Positions 1 through 11,619 of a DNA stretch of 64,000 bases are shown here, piece after piece. The notes under the pieces were generated by a model that saw only the letters and a program-made list of their open reading frames with translations, did not search any database and was not told where the DNA came from. Within the stretch, counting starts at the first letter, position 1. Every line of letters begins with the position of its first letter. A program made the translations under genes and the position numbers. The stretch spans positions 3,596,953 to 3,660,952 of the forward strand of contig NC_043741.1 in the NCBI RefSeq assembly GCF_004337985.1, in the 5' to 3' direction. The stretch comes from Pyricularia pennisetigena (taxonomy: Eukaryota > Ascomycota > Sordariomycetes > Magnaporthales > Pyriculariaceae).

Positions 1-116
1 TGACAACTTCGCCCGTTTGGACTCCATTCGCCTTGAGAACCAACCGCTGTGAACCCGCAACCACTTATTACTTTGACAACAGAAGCCGGCCATCGACACT
101 GAAGAAACCCGTGACC

Positions 117-1992
117 ATGGCTGCGCTCGCAAGCAAGCAGCAATCACAAAAGATTTTCGAGAAGCTCAAGACCAAGCAGGCAAACAAAGTAAGCCCCGCC
201 GCCACTGTTCTCTTTCCCCTCTGCAGATTCCCAGATCGATCAACACATACATATCTCCACTACTGCCTCCGGATGCTTTTCGAAGTAGCCCATACTCCGC
301 AAGACACCGCCCGCCTACTGACACTTTCCGCTTCTTGTCTACAGATATGCTTTGACTGCGGACAGAAGAACCCAACGTGGACGTCCGTTCCATTCGGGAT
401 CTATCTTTGCCTCGACTGCTCCTCGAACCATCGCAATCTCGGAGTGCACATTTCTTTTGTGCGCTCCACAAACCTCGATCGTAAGTATCTTGCTGTTTCC
501 ACGCGCGCCTTTGTCAGAGCTGAGACTTCGAGGTTTCAGAACCAAGTGGATATACCGTGACTGACATGGCTGCGTCGTGGATGGACAGAATGGCAATGGG
601 ACCAACTGCGCGTCATGAAAGTGGGTGGCAATGAATCGGCCACCAAATTCTTTCAGCAGAACGGAGGATCCGCCGCCTTGAACAGCAAGGACCCCAAGAC
701 CAAGTATCATTCGCCCGTAGCGACCAAGTACAAGGAGGAGCTGAAGAAACGAGCGGCGCGGGACGCCAAGGAGTAAGCGGCCTCACCCTGCTATAGGCTA
801 TAACATGTCTTGCTTGACGAGCGCTAACGAGCCATATCCACTATAGGTACCCCGAGGAAGTCGTCATCACTGACGGCACCGATGCAGGAGACGGCACAAA
901 CACTCCCGCTGGGGAGCCGGACGACGATTTCTTCTCCTCATGGGACAAGCCTGCGATCAAGAAGCCCACGCCTCCGGTCTCACGAACGGCTACCCCGCCA
1001 GTAGTGGGAAGGACGCCATCCCCCTTCCTCACTACCGGTGGCGCCAACGGGAAGGACATCGCTCGTACTCCCTCGCCGCTCGCCAAGCCCGCAGACTCCG
1101 CCGCCAAGCCCGCCGCCAGCCGTATCACTCACTCGTCGGCCCTTAAGAAAACGACGGGCGCAGGCCCCAAGAAGGCAAATGTGCTCGGAGCGAAGAAGAC
1201 TACCAAGCTCGGGGTGAAGAAGGTCAACGCCGAAGTCATTGACTTTGATGAAGCCGAGAAGAAAGCTAAGGAGGAGGCCGAAAGGATTGAGAAGCTTGGT
1301 TACGACCCAGATGACATAGATACCACTGCTCCGAAGAAGGTTGGCGGTGCCAAGGCCGAGTCGAGCGGTGCTGGCATCCTGGCGCCTACACCTGTCAGCC
1401 CAGCACGAGGTGGATACGGTTCATCGGGCCACAGCAGGGAGAAGTCTGCATCCGAGATGGAGAGACTTGGTATGGGCATTGGCAGGCTAGGATTCGGCCA
1501 AGTTGGTGGCAACAAGCCCGCCGCGGCAGCGCAGCAAAAGAAGGGCGGCGGCTTCGGATCGGTTGGCCCTATCAAGGCGACTCCGGAAGGTACGTGATAT
1601 GATCGTCCCATTTGATGGTAAGACTAGAAGACTGACCGTTTTTCGTAAACCTAGCCGACGAGGAGAAGTATGCGCGAAGCAAATTCGGTTCGCAGAAGGC
1701 CATCTCCTCGGACGAATTCTTTGGCAAGGGCTCCTATGACCCCAACGCCCAGGCCGAGGCCAAGACACGGCTGCAAGGCTTCGAAGGTGCCTCGGCCATC
1801 TCTTCTAACGCCTACTTCGGCCGGCCCGAGGAGGAAGAGGCCGAAGAGTATGGCGATTTGGAGACCGCTGCCAAGGACTTCATTCGCAAGTTTGGCCTCA
1901 CGCGGGGTGATGACCTCGAGAACCTCACTGCAGTGCTTGGAGAAGGCGCAACGAAGCTGCAGGGGGCTATTCGCAGCTATCTCGGCAGCTAG
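117..1992 (+). CDS. glo3: ArfGAP of the Glo3/ArfGAP2-3 type
   Basis: GTPase-activating protein for ARF on COPI vesicles, acting in Golgi-to-ER retrograde transport. Exons by splice signals and phase: 117-188, 345-480, 589-772, 847-1589, 1655-1992, giving about 490 residues. The zinc finger is seen across exon 2 as C-x2-C-x16-C-x2-C (CFDC ... CLDC), followed by x4 and the catalytic arginine (SSNHR). The conserved [14 protein letters not shown] stretch spans the exon 2/3 junction. The C-terminal part carries two ISS motifs (ISSDEFFG and ISSNAYFG) known from Glo3/ArfGAP2-3 and absent from Gcs1. The middle is Lys/Ala/Pro-rich linker. The ATG at 117 sits in a good context (gtgaccATGG) and begins a typical ArfGAP N-terminus. 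Family assignment is firm; the Glo3 rather than Gcs1 choice rests on the ISS motifs. Confidence 0.93.
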
Positions 1993-2720
1993 ACGCCTCG
2001 TTTGGTACCGACGTTACGAAAATCAGCCGGGGTTTTTTGATATCGGAGGTTAAATCATGACAACCCTAATGGTTTCGTCGCATTTCCCAAGTTGCTGCAG
2101 ATGTCGTTTAGCATAGTTTTACTGTGACCGTGTTCGCTGTAGGGCGGCTGCGATAAAGGGATAGAGTGGCAGGATGACTGGGCAACATGAAAATTTCAGA
2201 CAATTAATACAATTATCTTGGTTCATTCTAGCACAGATTAGACTGCTTTGATTTACTTATTCTCATCAGGTGACTCTGAGGTCTACTCTAGAAGGTGTCT
2301 TGGCAGTTAGTCACAAACAATGCGGGGAGGTCTAAGCCCAAGGGCGCTGCAGAACGAGTCGAAAACTAAAATTGAAACTAGGCTTTGTTTGGTACAGCAA
2401 TCCAACCTACGAAGACAAAAAAAAAAAAAAATCTCGAGTTTGGCACATGGAAATACGACGACACGATAATCTACTTCGACATGACGCAGATATAGACAGA
2501 CCCTTTTGGTCTGGGTTATGCGTATCAATGGATTTTGATCATGATCACCTGGAACAATAGACAGTTACAGGCAAGAGAGATACCTATCAACCGACCGGAA
2601 AGCTGAACCCAAAAGACTTTTGGGCGGTATATACATAGTGAAAACGGCATTGAACATTAAGGAATAAGACATCTCATGAGAAGAAAAGGAAAGAATTTTC
2701 TTTTTTTTCTCTTTTTTGGT
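1993..2720. other. 3' flank between convergent genes
   Basis: No supported gene. It lies between the stop codons of the ArfGAP (+) and the nitronate monooxygenase (-) and probably holds both 3' UTRs. It contains an A-run near 2417-2430 and T-rich sequence next to the second stop codon. Confidence 0.6.
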
Positions 2721-4094
2721 TTACAACTTGGCCGATGCCTTGACCATCTGGCCACCTTGCGCCAAGCACGCGGCACCGTCGTTGACGAGCTCGTCGACAA
2801 CCTCCTTGGCGCTCTTGAGCTCATTGACGACGGCGGCGCACTTGCCCATCAGGAAGGGCCTGAACTGGTCCATGAGGTCGTCGATGTCAACATCCTCCTC
2901 GCTCTCGACGTTGGGCTTCTTCTCATCCTTGCCCTTGGCCTCGCCGCTGGCAATGTCAAAGTTGGGCCCGTCACCGCCGCCCATGAGCTTGTCAAGGTCG
3001 GCCTCGTAAGGGAGGATTCCCTTGGATGTCAGCTCCTTGATCTCGTCCTGGCGTTCGTTCTCCCAGTTGAGGATGTAGTCGTTCTTCTTGACGCGCAGCG
3101 GACGGCCGGTGAAGATGACGGTCTTGATAGTGTCATCGTAGCCGGCGGTGCGGACGGCCTCTTTGTGGGACTCGGGTGCGCCGGCCTCGTGGGTGAGGAT
3201 GAAGCGGGTACCAACCCAGACAGCGTTGGCGCCGAGCATGAGGGCGGCCGCAACGGTCTGGCCGTTGAAGATGCCGCCGGCGGCAACGACCTGGACGGGA
3301 CCGCCAGTCAAAGGCGACTTGTGGCCCTGGCAGGCCTTGACGACCGAGGGGATGAGGATGGTGGTGGGGATGTTGCCAGTGTGGCCGCCACCCTCACCGC
3401 CCTGGGCGCAGATGATGTCCACGCCGAGCGAGATGCACTTGGCAACGTGCTTGGGGTGGCCGATCATGTTCATGTAGAGAATTCCGTGCTTGTGCAGGCG
3501 GTCGACGACGTGCTTGGGCGGCACACCGACGGCCGAGACGAAAAGCTTGGCGCCCTCGGCAATAATGATGTCAACCAGCTCATCGAGCTTGCCCTTGGTG
3601 TAATCGTAGCTGTCGAGAGGAGAGGGGAAATCATGTTAGCTGGCAATGTTTTGGGGCTGAGGAATACGCCTCGTTTTGAATCTTTTTTCTGTAGAATTGT
3701 GGGAGCAGCTCGAAAAAGAAAAAGGCTTACTTGGTCTTACGCGCATTGCCACCAACCTGCGGCAGTAACAAGTCGACTCCGAAGGGGGCGTTCTTGTCAG
3801 TGAGATGGTGTTTAAGCTCGGCGATTTGATCCCTGAGCATCTCTGGTGTGTAGCCAACGCCTCCGATAACACCCAGTCCTCCTGCGTTTGTGACGGCAGC
3901 GGCCAGCTTCGGTCCTGCGGCGACGTTCATGCCGGCGAGCATGACGGGGTGCTGGATCTTAAACAGATCGGTGATGGGGGTTCGGATCTTCTCTGTTATG
4001 GACCATGGCCCCCCAAAGGGCCAAGAGTCAGTAAAAGTTGACAGATCACCGTTTTGTCTATCGTGTGCGTGAAATACTTACGTGGTGAAGCCAT
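2721..4094 (-). CDS. Nitronate monooxygenase (2-nitropropane dioxygenase family)
   Basis: FMN-dependent enzyme that oxidises alkyl nitronates such as propionate 3-nitronate to carbonyl compounds and nitrite. Exons, transcribed right to left: 4094-4082, 3992-3731, 3609-2721, totalling about 387 residues, close to the fungal family size. The first exon is only 13 nt (MASP + 1 nt) and joins in phase to QKIRTPITDLF. Seen: the N-terminal AGMNVAAGPK stretch, a Gly-rich segment (AGGLGVIGGVGYTPEM), and GGEGGGHTG with the histidine expected to act as catalytic base. Further on are an FMN phosphate-binding AAGGIFNG and the LGANAVWVGTRF segment. The C-terminal 60 residues are acidic and poorly conserved. 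No signal peptide or membrane segment is visible. The neighbouring folate gene is divergently transcribed; a functional link is not evident. Confidence 0.92.
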
Positions 4095-5336
4095 TGTGAC
4101 GGTTTGTGTGCTTGTGTAGACGATTATTGTGCGAGATACAAGAAAGGCGCAGCCACTAGGTCTAAAGGATATAGGGGGTGTGAGGGTTGTCTTGGTTGGT
4201 GGTGAAGATTGAGTGATGATGAACGATGGAGCAGGAATTGGAAAGATATCTGAGAATTGGGAGCAAAACTCTAATATCGTCTTTGGAGACAACGCTGGAT
4301 GAGGTAGCACTCTAGACAACAATAACCGGACAATGGTGCGTGGGTTAGCCACATGCCTCGGGCAGCCGAGGTCGATCGTTGGGACAGGACATGCGCTAGC
4401 AACAGGTTAATGCTGAGCTGTTTTGCCGGGGTGCCCTGGTACGCGCCTGCTCTCGGTTCCCGTGTTGGGCTAGCCGCAGTGATTTTTGTTAGAGGGTTCG
4501 GGGTTTAAGTGGAGCGCGGGGGTGGATATGCCGAGGCAAAATGGCATCGTGTTAGCAAAACAGCGTCGCTGCCTTCTTGCGAGGACGGCAGACCAGTGAC
4601 CAGAATGAGGCAAAATCACTAGTTTTTTTCATCTTGTTTTCGTTCATATCCATTTTTCTAAGATTCTATTGTACGCGTCCATCCATCCCGTCTGATAATT
4701 CTTGTCTGATCTCACAACTTTCTCTCGTCAGGCCCGGCTATTGCTGGCAATATATGATGCAAAGTTGCTGTAACTAGCTTACGGTGGTATAACATGCCGC
4801 GGCTAAGCAGTATTCCTTCCTCCGATCAGTCCGAGCCTGAGGTTTTAGTGCCGGGTGACAGTTAACCTGGGGTACAGCGCAGTGGTACTATTGGCTGGCA
4901 CCGCTCGTCAGGATGAAGCAACAGCTTTCAGCATTGCAAAAGAGGCTCCCATCTACAGTGGAGTTGTAGGATTCAGCCACAAAACCAAAACGCACCAACC
5001 CGCATCGGGATGAGAACAGGTGCAACTGTGGCTAGTGCATGGCTTTATCCGAAGCTGGGACGCCATTGGTGCAAAACATGATGATCAATCTCGCCAATCT
5101 AATTCTTCAACTTTGACCATATTGGGTAGGTGCAGGCCTGGGAACCTGCAGTACTTGCCGTGTTTCACTTCGAAAAAAAATATTATTCTCCAGTTCCCCT
5201 TGGTTTGTCTCTCTCTCTTTCTTCTTTCTTCCCTTGCCCGTGATATATCTTCCTATCCTGGAGGATTTTGTCCCTGGTGCGCAGCACTGAAAACAGGGCA
5301 CATCCTGTCGTAGCAAAGCAACACTACTCTCCCGCC
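4095..5336. promoter_or_regulatory. Divergent intergenic region (NMO / folate gene)
   Basis: About 1.24 kb between two divergent start codons, with no supported ORF. A pyrimidine-rich tract (about 5200-5235) lies 100-140 nt before the folate-gene ATG, as is common in core promoters of filamentous fungi. No specific operator could be recognised. Confidence 0.5.
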
Positions 5337-7152
5337 ATGAACATATCGACCTCGGCTGCGGCGCGTCGGATGACGCAAAGGGCCGCTTGTTCTGCATGCC
5401 GTAGCGCTGAGCTAGCCTCTGTCACAAGAAACGTAGCACGCTTCTCCCCTGCTGGCAGCTGTCAACTCATCATCAGCAGAAGGCTTTTCTCCGTCTCCCG
5501 GCGTTCAGCAGAAGCCAAGTCCGTGGCCTTCAAACGCCATGCTCTGCTTCCTCAGGCTCAAACGCATGAGCATGCCCGGCAAGCTGGGTCTGGCCTCAAC
5601 AAGGGACGGCGCACCGCCTACATTGCTCTTGGAAGCAACATGGGTGATCGCATAGCCATGATTGAGAAGGCATGCAGTGAGATGGATGCGCGTGGCATAC
5701 GTGTGAAGCGAACCAGCAGCCTATGGGAGACGGAGCCCATGTACGTCCTCGACCAAGGACGCTTCGTCAATGGAGTCTGCGAGGTGGACACGAGCCTGGA
5801 GCCATTGGCCCTTCTTGACCAGCTGCAGGATATCGAGAAGTCCATGGGACGCCAAAAGGTCATTGACAAGGGCCCGCGGAACATTGACTTGGATATTCTG
5901 CTTTACGAAGGTGTGAAGCTCAAGCATGAACGCCTTGAGATACCCCACAAAGGTATCCCGGAGCGAGAGTTTGTCCTTCGTCCCTTGACCGAGTAAGCCG
6001 GAACAGTAACTCCTTGTAAAAACAACTAACAGATGAGGACCTTCTCTGATATTCTCGCCTTTCTCACCTGATAGGCTCATTCCAGACAAGGCTGTGGATC
6101 CTGCTCGCCCATGGAAACTCGCACAGGATTACCTCAACGAACTCCCTCTCTCTAGCCCACCCTTGACTACCCTGACGCCTCTCTCGCCTTCCAACCCGCC
6201 ACTGCAGGCTGTCAAGCCCACCCGCGGAACACATGTCATGGCAATCCTCAATGTTACTCCAGACTCCTTCTCTGACGGCGGGAAGCACAGCTCAACCGAT
6301 GAATCATCGCTCAAGTCCACAGTCGAGGACTTGATCAAATCTGGTGCCACCATCATCGACGTTGGCGGGCAGTCGACCGCTCCTGGAGCCCCCGAAGTAT
6401 CTCTGGAGGAAGAGCTGGCGCGTGTCATTCCAGCCGTAAAAGCCATACGTGCAGTATCTCGAGACCGCGAATTGGACAACGGACCAAGACGGGTCCTCAT
6501 CAGTGTAGATACTTACCGTGCAGCTGTTGCCGAGGCAGCAGTATCTGCTGGTGCAGACATCATCAACGACGTCTCTGCTGGCGCCCTTGATGCCGACATG
6601 CTCCCCACTGTGGCCCGATTGGGGGTCACGGTTTGTTTGATGCACATGCGCGGGACTCCTGCAACCATGAGCACACTGTCTAACTACGACGGTCCATCTT
6701 CATCCCCAACAGACCGGGAGTCGAATGTAAACAGAACGGACGAGGGTGGTCTTATACCCTCGGTGGCCAGAGAACTGCTCGATCGCGTCGCTGCGGCTGA
6801 GGCTGCTGGGGTCAGACGGTGGCGCATAATTCTTGACCCAGGCCTAGGTTTCGCCAAGGAGTTACCAGAGCAGAACCTTGAGATTTTGCGGCGTCTAGAT
6901 GAGCTCCGTCTCTGGCCGGGGTTGGAAGGACTACCTTGGCTAGTCGGACCCAGCCGCAAGCGCTTTGTCGGCGCCATAACGGGTGTTAAGAAGCCGGCCG
7001 ACCGAGTCTGGGGCACTGCCGCCGCCGTAGCAGCTGCTGTCCAGGGCGGTGCCGATGTAGTGCGTGTTCATGATGTGCGCGAAATGGCGCAGGTTGTCGC
7101 CATGTCGGATGCCATTTGGAGGCATGGCGGCTGCTCGAGCCGTGATTCCTAG
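5337..7152 (+). CDS. fol1: Bifunctional HPPK-dihydropteroate synthase (folate synthesis)
   Basis: Fused 6-hydroxymethyl-7,8-dihydropterin pyrophosphokinase and dihydropteroate synthase; the latter is the sulfonamide target. Exons 5337-5992 and 6075-7152 give about 577 residues. Residues 1-95 form a basic, Ser/Arg/Ala-rich leader (repeated RR, few acids) that looks like a mitochondrial presequence. HPPK follows (YIALGSNMGDR; GPRNIDLDILLY). DHPS starts near residue 255 with VMAILNVTPDSFSDGG, then IIDVGGQSTAPGA, NDVSAG, CLMHMRGTP, ILDPGLGFAKE, LVGPSRKRFVG and VVRVHDV. The dihydroneopterin aldolase domain present at the N-terminus of yeast Fol1 is not seen, so that step must be encoded elsewhere. 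The ATG at 5337 (cccgccATGA) is the first ATG in frame. Intron 5993-6074 has a GTAAGC donor and ends in TAG. Confidence 0.94.
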
Positions 7153-8880
7153 AGCGAGCTCTTAGAACGAGGTCACTTTTCGACGCGAGTGGCTGTCTCT
7201 TGGCTAAAGAAGGCGTTTTTGCATGTATACCCCACCTTATCTGGGGAAACGTTTCGGGGCTTGTGGCCAGCTGGACCCGGGATCAGCTACCATATAAACT
7301 ATTTCCTCTAGTTCTTCCAGTGGCGGCCTCAAAGGCATCTATCACTTATACTTTGAGCGACCTATGTGGCCTTCGAGGAACTCTTAATTACGGTAGTCCG
7401 AAAAGCAACCATACTAAGAAAGCCCGGAATCATCCGCCTCAAACAGCGGCAGCGGCTGTCCCAAAAACGGCCAAGATCACGCCGGTTCTACAGTACATTT
7501 GGCATTTTTATAATCGTGTTGGCCATCTTCAAAGCAGCGTATCATGTTAAATACGGCACCAGTCAGCAATAAAAATACGAGCTAGGGATGGCAGCTGTCG
7601 GGGAAGGTCTACCGATACGTGCATAATACGGTACAGTATGCAGCCAATTATCACGGAAGATTCGTCTGTCAGGGCGACGCCACTTTTCAGGCTCGACTGT
7701 CATCATAATAGGATGATGGTGGCCACAGCTACCGGTCAAGGTCACTTGATCGGCACATGGCTGAGAAGCAATAAGCAAAAAAAATATGCAGGGCGGTGTC
7801 ATAGGACATGACGAACGTTGTTTGCCGTGTGGTGCGCTAGCAAGGATTGAATGCTTCTGGAGCCGACGATACTACCCCTCATTTTCACGGCAGCCGGCAG
7901 GAAGGAGAACCGCCCACAGCTGGCACATGCTCTGAAAATCCGCCTGTTGTCACTTGGCGATCGAAGTATTCTCTTTTGAAATTTGAAAGTATCTGAGTGT
8001 ATAGGCCAGGGGGCCATCTTTGTACCCATCCATCCCCTCCATCTTACAACCGTACTTATCGCCTGTGCCGGAATCCCCCGTTGGCGCAGGAGGCCCACAG
8101 AACCGTTTCTGCGCTGCCCCCTGCAATGTCCTGCCCTGCCTGTGCCCCCTCCCTTCTTTTGCGGGTTTTTGCAGGGCTGTTGTCCCTTTTGGTGAAGACG
8201 CAGCGGCAGCATGGGCGGCAGGGCCAGCATCAGCGCAAACTCCAAGACGAACACCAACAGCATCAGCAGCAGAATACGATCGATGCTCCTTGTTGAAGTC
8301 TGACCTGTCGTGCGCACGATACGATACATACCGACCGCCTCATCGGAATACGAGCGGGACCCACAGGTTTGTTTGACTAGTGCGAACGGATTAGAAACCT
8401 TAATTGAACCTCGTCGTCGCTGATGGTCGGCAAACAGGATTTTTCTTTCTGGGAAACACAGCCGGTTGACTGATTTAGTGATTGTTATGTATCTAAGCCT
8501 CTTTCTTTTCCCCTAAAATCACTTACCAATCTAACTATAGGTGTGGCCATACTTCGTTCGCCCTCACATGAAACTATGCTCCAGTACGCCCGCCCTCATT
8601 TTGTCGATCCCCAAGTCTACCTACAGCGGGAAATAATAATAGTTAGTGGCTGCAACCAGACCGGTGAGCAGCACCTCGACTATTATTAGTCCAGATAATG
8701 ATTACACATAGATTATGGGCGTTTGCCAAATTCCCTCGAGGCAGGCAGGTGCGGCATGGGGTCGTCGTATTGCTGCTGACATTGCACCCTGCCCGCAACT
8801 GGAAACAATTTCCTCAAGCCCTGTCAACCGCTTTACTAGCCCTGCCAATCAATTCCTCAAACTGCTGTAGTGTCTTTTCA

Positions 8881-9003
8881 ATGGGGGCGTGCGTGTCTGC
8901 CGAAGATCCGACGCAGAAACAAGAGGAGAACAAGGCAAGCAAGCCAGCTTGGGAATTCACAGAGTATGGGGTTGTTTACAAAAGCAACAAAAGTCAAGAA
9001 TAA
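8881..9003 (+). CDS. Possible 40-residue peptide with dual-acylation-like N-terminus
   Basis: An ATG-initiated 41-codon frame begins MGACVSAED. Gly2 and Cys4 resemble the N-myristoylation plus palmitoylation signal of G-alpha subunits and some kinases. The rest is short, polar and unlike any family I know, and no intron or partner exon was found. Isolated in non-coding-looking DNA, it may well be chance. Confidence 0.15.
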   Translation: MGACVSAEDPTQKQEENKASKPAWEFTEYGVVYKSNKSQE

Positions 9004-10238
9004 ATCGCCGCAACCTGCAGCTTATTCTTTTGACATAGTCGATAAAGCTCTCTACCTGTTACAAAGCTCGACGCGTTGCTCTGCCTAGGTAGGTACCCAT
9101 TTTTCAAGTAAGGAATCAGCCAATCGCCAGTGCCATGGGTGGATGCAACTTGCTTCCTGCCTCTTGCTTCTTAGATCTGCAACGGAACGGAAATAGAGGC
9201 CGGCGGCGCATGACCCCCCTCCCCCCATGTTTTCCTTCGCAAACCATGACGAGTTTCTTTTTTCAGACTAATTCAGGCCAAGACCCAAACGGTGGCTCGA
9301 GAATTGGGGGGTGTAGCTAGACCGGAAGCCCAACATATACCATGTACCCAAGCCAACGCTGCCCGGGGCCGGCCACTGGTCTCAAAATGAAGAGAGATAG
9401 AAAAAAAAAAGAACGAAGCAAAAGAAGAATCTCCATCAGGTCGTTTTGCTGTTTGAGTAAAAGAAGGCCATTGAAATGCTCTCATTTATCAAGATTGCTT
9501 TTTTTTTTTTTTTTTTTCTACTTCATTCCTCTCGCTCCCACGGCTCTTTCAAGTGACAGGGGCAGACGGACGGATCTATTTTCATGGGGTCCCAGATGCC
9601 TGCTTCTGCGCCGGTTTCACTGCATCAGCAATCAGCCGCAAAGAGAAATCATAAAAAAAAAGGGTACGCCCATATTCCGGCCCCCTCTGCCCCACCTCCC
9701 TTGCCTTCTCTCTGGAATCGCCTCCCTCATGTTCCGAGGAGATTCTCCTTCTCCTTCTTCGTCTTCTTCTAGGCCTTCTTTTTGTTCCACCCTGTTCCTA
9801 CCCACCCCATACCTAGCAGTGGCGCTTATTTAGCGTTTGTGTGGGTGTGCGTGTGTGTAGTACAAAATAGTTTTGTTCGCCATCCATCATTTCTTTTTTT
9901 TTTTCCCCCAAAATAGGGCACCGGTGTCTCCATCACAACAAGTCAGTACTTTAGGCATCGACCCATAAGTGATGGATTATCCGACTCGTCACCTTTCTTG
10001 TTTCTGTCTCTTGTGCACCAAACCAGGGGGATGTCAGAGAGCAAGGGGGAATGAGTGATGGGATACCAGAAAACCAAGAGCTTGGGATTTTGAGGGGAAA
10101 AAAATAGTGGCAAGTGACACAAATCTGTTTGGTTGCTTGTTTCTTCAAGGTCCTCTCTTTCAAGCCGGTCAGGTACCCGCGGAATCTGGACCCAAAATAA
10201 CGCATCATTTGTGGCTGTTACACGTTGTTGACCGAGGG

Positions 10239-10277
10239 NNNNNNNNNNNNNNNNNNNNNNNNNNNNNNNNNNNNNNN
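10239..10277. other. Assembly gap (39 N)
   Basis: A run of undetermined bases immediately left of a (CA)n microsatellite. The gap probably reflects unresolved simple repeat. Confidence 0.99.
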
Positions 10278-10287
10278 TGGATAGATG

Positions 10288-10313
10288 CACACACACACAC
10301 ACACACACACACA
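10288..10313. repeat. (CA)n microsatellite
   Basis: About 13 uninterrupted CA dinucleotides adjoining the N gap. Confidence 0.97.
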
Positions 10314-10443
10314 TTCTCAACGGTCCCTCCCCACAAAAAGCATAGAATGCACTGCGCGAACTAGGGTAAACCATTAACCCGGTATCCCTTTGCTTCACCT
10401 TTCACCTGTCTGTCTAGCGAGACCGGTGTGCTTCGCTAGTTAT

Positions 10444-10506
10444 TGTCTTTTTTTTTTCTTTTTTCTTTCTTTCTTTCTCTCTTTCTTTTTTTCTTTTTTT
10501 CTTTTT
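10444..10506. repeat. Long polypyrimidine (CT) tract
   Basis: About 60 nt of almost only C and T on the + strand with a TTTC-like period, ending in TTTTTGCAG just downstream. It may be a microsatellite or a promoter/acceptor-like tract; no gene follows it. Confidence 0.9.
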
Positions 10507-11619
10507 GCAGAAATCGCTTAGCTTCTAGGTCTCGGTGAGCGCGACTTGTAGACAGCCACAAACGAAAAAAAGCAACTTTTCCCAGGAGAAATCGCTCCGG
10601 TCGCGACCAACGCAGCCACTTTCATAATACGATACGAGATGGTCCGAGAGCATTCCAAGGGAGGACGAGCTGGATGAATGTCCTGCATCTACTCAAGATA
10701 CCATGATGTGATGCTTGCCATCCCTTGACTCTGCAATAACATTACTGTCTTCCAACTATCTGAAGCTCTGATATCATCCTGAATGGACCCTGATATGCCA
10801 TGGCTGCTGCCCTCAGTCCGAAAACTGGAATGCCAGCGACCCCAAAGACTCTCAGAAATCCATACAGGTCACAGGACTAGCTGCACACCTTGCGATAGGT
10901 ATATGCAGAATAGAGACGACAACGACAATGAGCTCGCAGGCAAGTGGAGCATTCTTACAGGGGAAGCTTCCTTCGAATGAAGAATTCATAACAAGGACGA
11001 CTGTAGTTGAGTGTAAGGAAAGAGTGAAAACGAACAAGGCTAAGAATGAAAATGAACAAAAGCCAGATGCTCCTGGGTATTCCTTGCAAATGCCACATTT
11101 CCGTACATATCCCATTCCCTATCCCAAAAGCGTCAGTATTCTGTTCCCTTTTTGCAAACTATTTCCCAACACCAGCGCCTTCTAGGTGTTGCCCGTGGAG
11201 ACAAACGTTTTGTTCTGTTTTTGTTGTTGCATTCCTCCCTTTTTGAACACAACCCCATACATAACCTTAGACAAAGAAGAGAAAAGAAAAAAAAGTAAAA
11301 CTGAGAACAACATGCCAAGGAGATCGTTTCCATCATTTCATCAGATCTGCACAGTCAGATATCGTTGGCAGATCTAGACAGGAAAGAAATAGAACTGGGA
11401 AAAGACATAGAAATAGTGAAACGTCAAAAAGATCTAGCAGTCATGGATACTTATCAAAAACACGCAACTGTTTGGGTATCAACCGGAAGCCAAGGTTTTG
11501 AATCAAGGTTGCCAGATGATTTGGTAGAAAAAGAAAACTTCATAGGTCAGCTATGCCTGTGCCCAACATGTTGGTTCGTCAAGGCGCTGCAACTGCCTCG
11601 GGGAAAGACATTTGGTTGA

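Larger units (their letters stand above)
7153..11619. other. Gene-poor region between fol1 and vib-1
   Basis: About 4.5 kb between two convergent genes. I see no convincing protein gene or tRNA. It contains T-runs (for example 9499-9517), a (CA)n tract beside an assembly gap, a long CT tract near 10.45 kb and scattered short ORFs without family resemblance. The right end presumably holds the vib-1 3' UTR. Confidence 0.5.

Noticed and set aside
2676..3803. 375-codon open frame on the + strand
   Set aside because: Antisense shadow of the nitronate monooxygenase exons; Leu/Val/Asp-rich composition typical of a reverse frame, no family motif.
7366..7572. 68-codon frame with a hydrophobic stretch
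   Set aside because: Has no ATG (it begins at GTG) and no acceptor linking it to an upstream exon.
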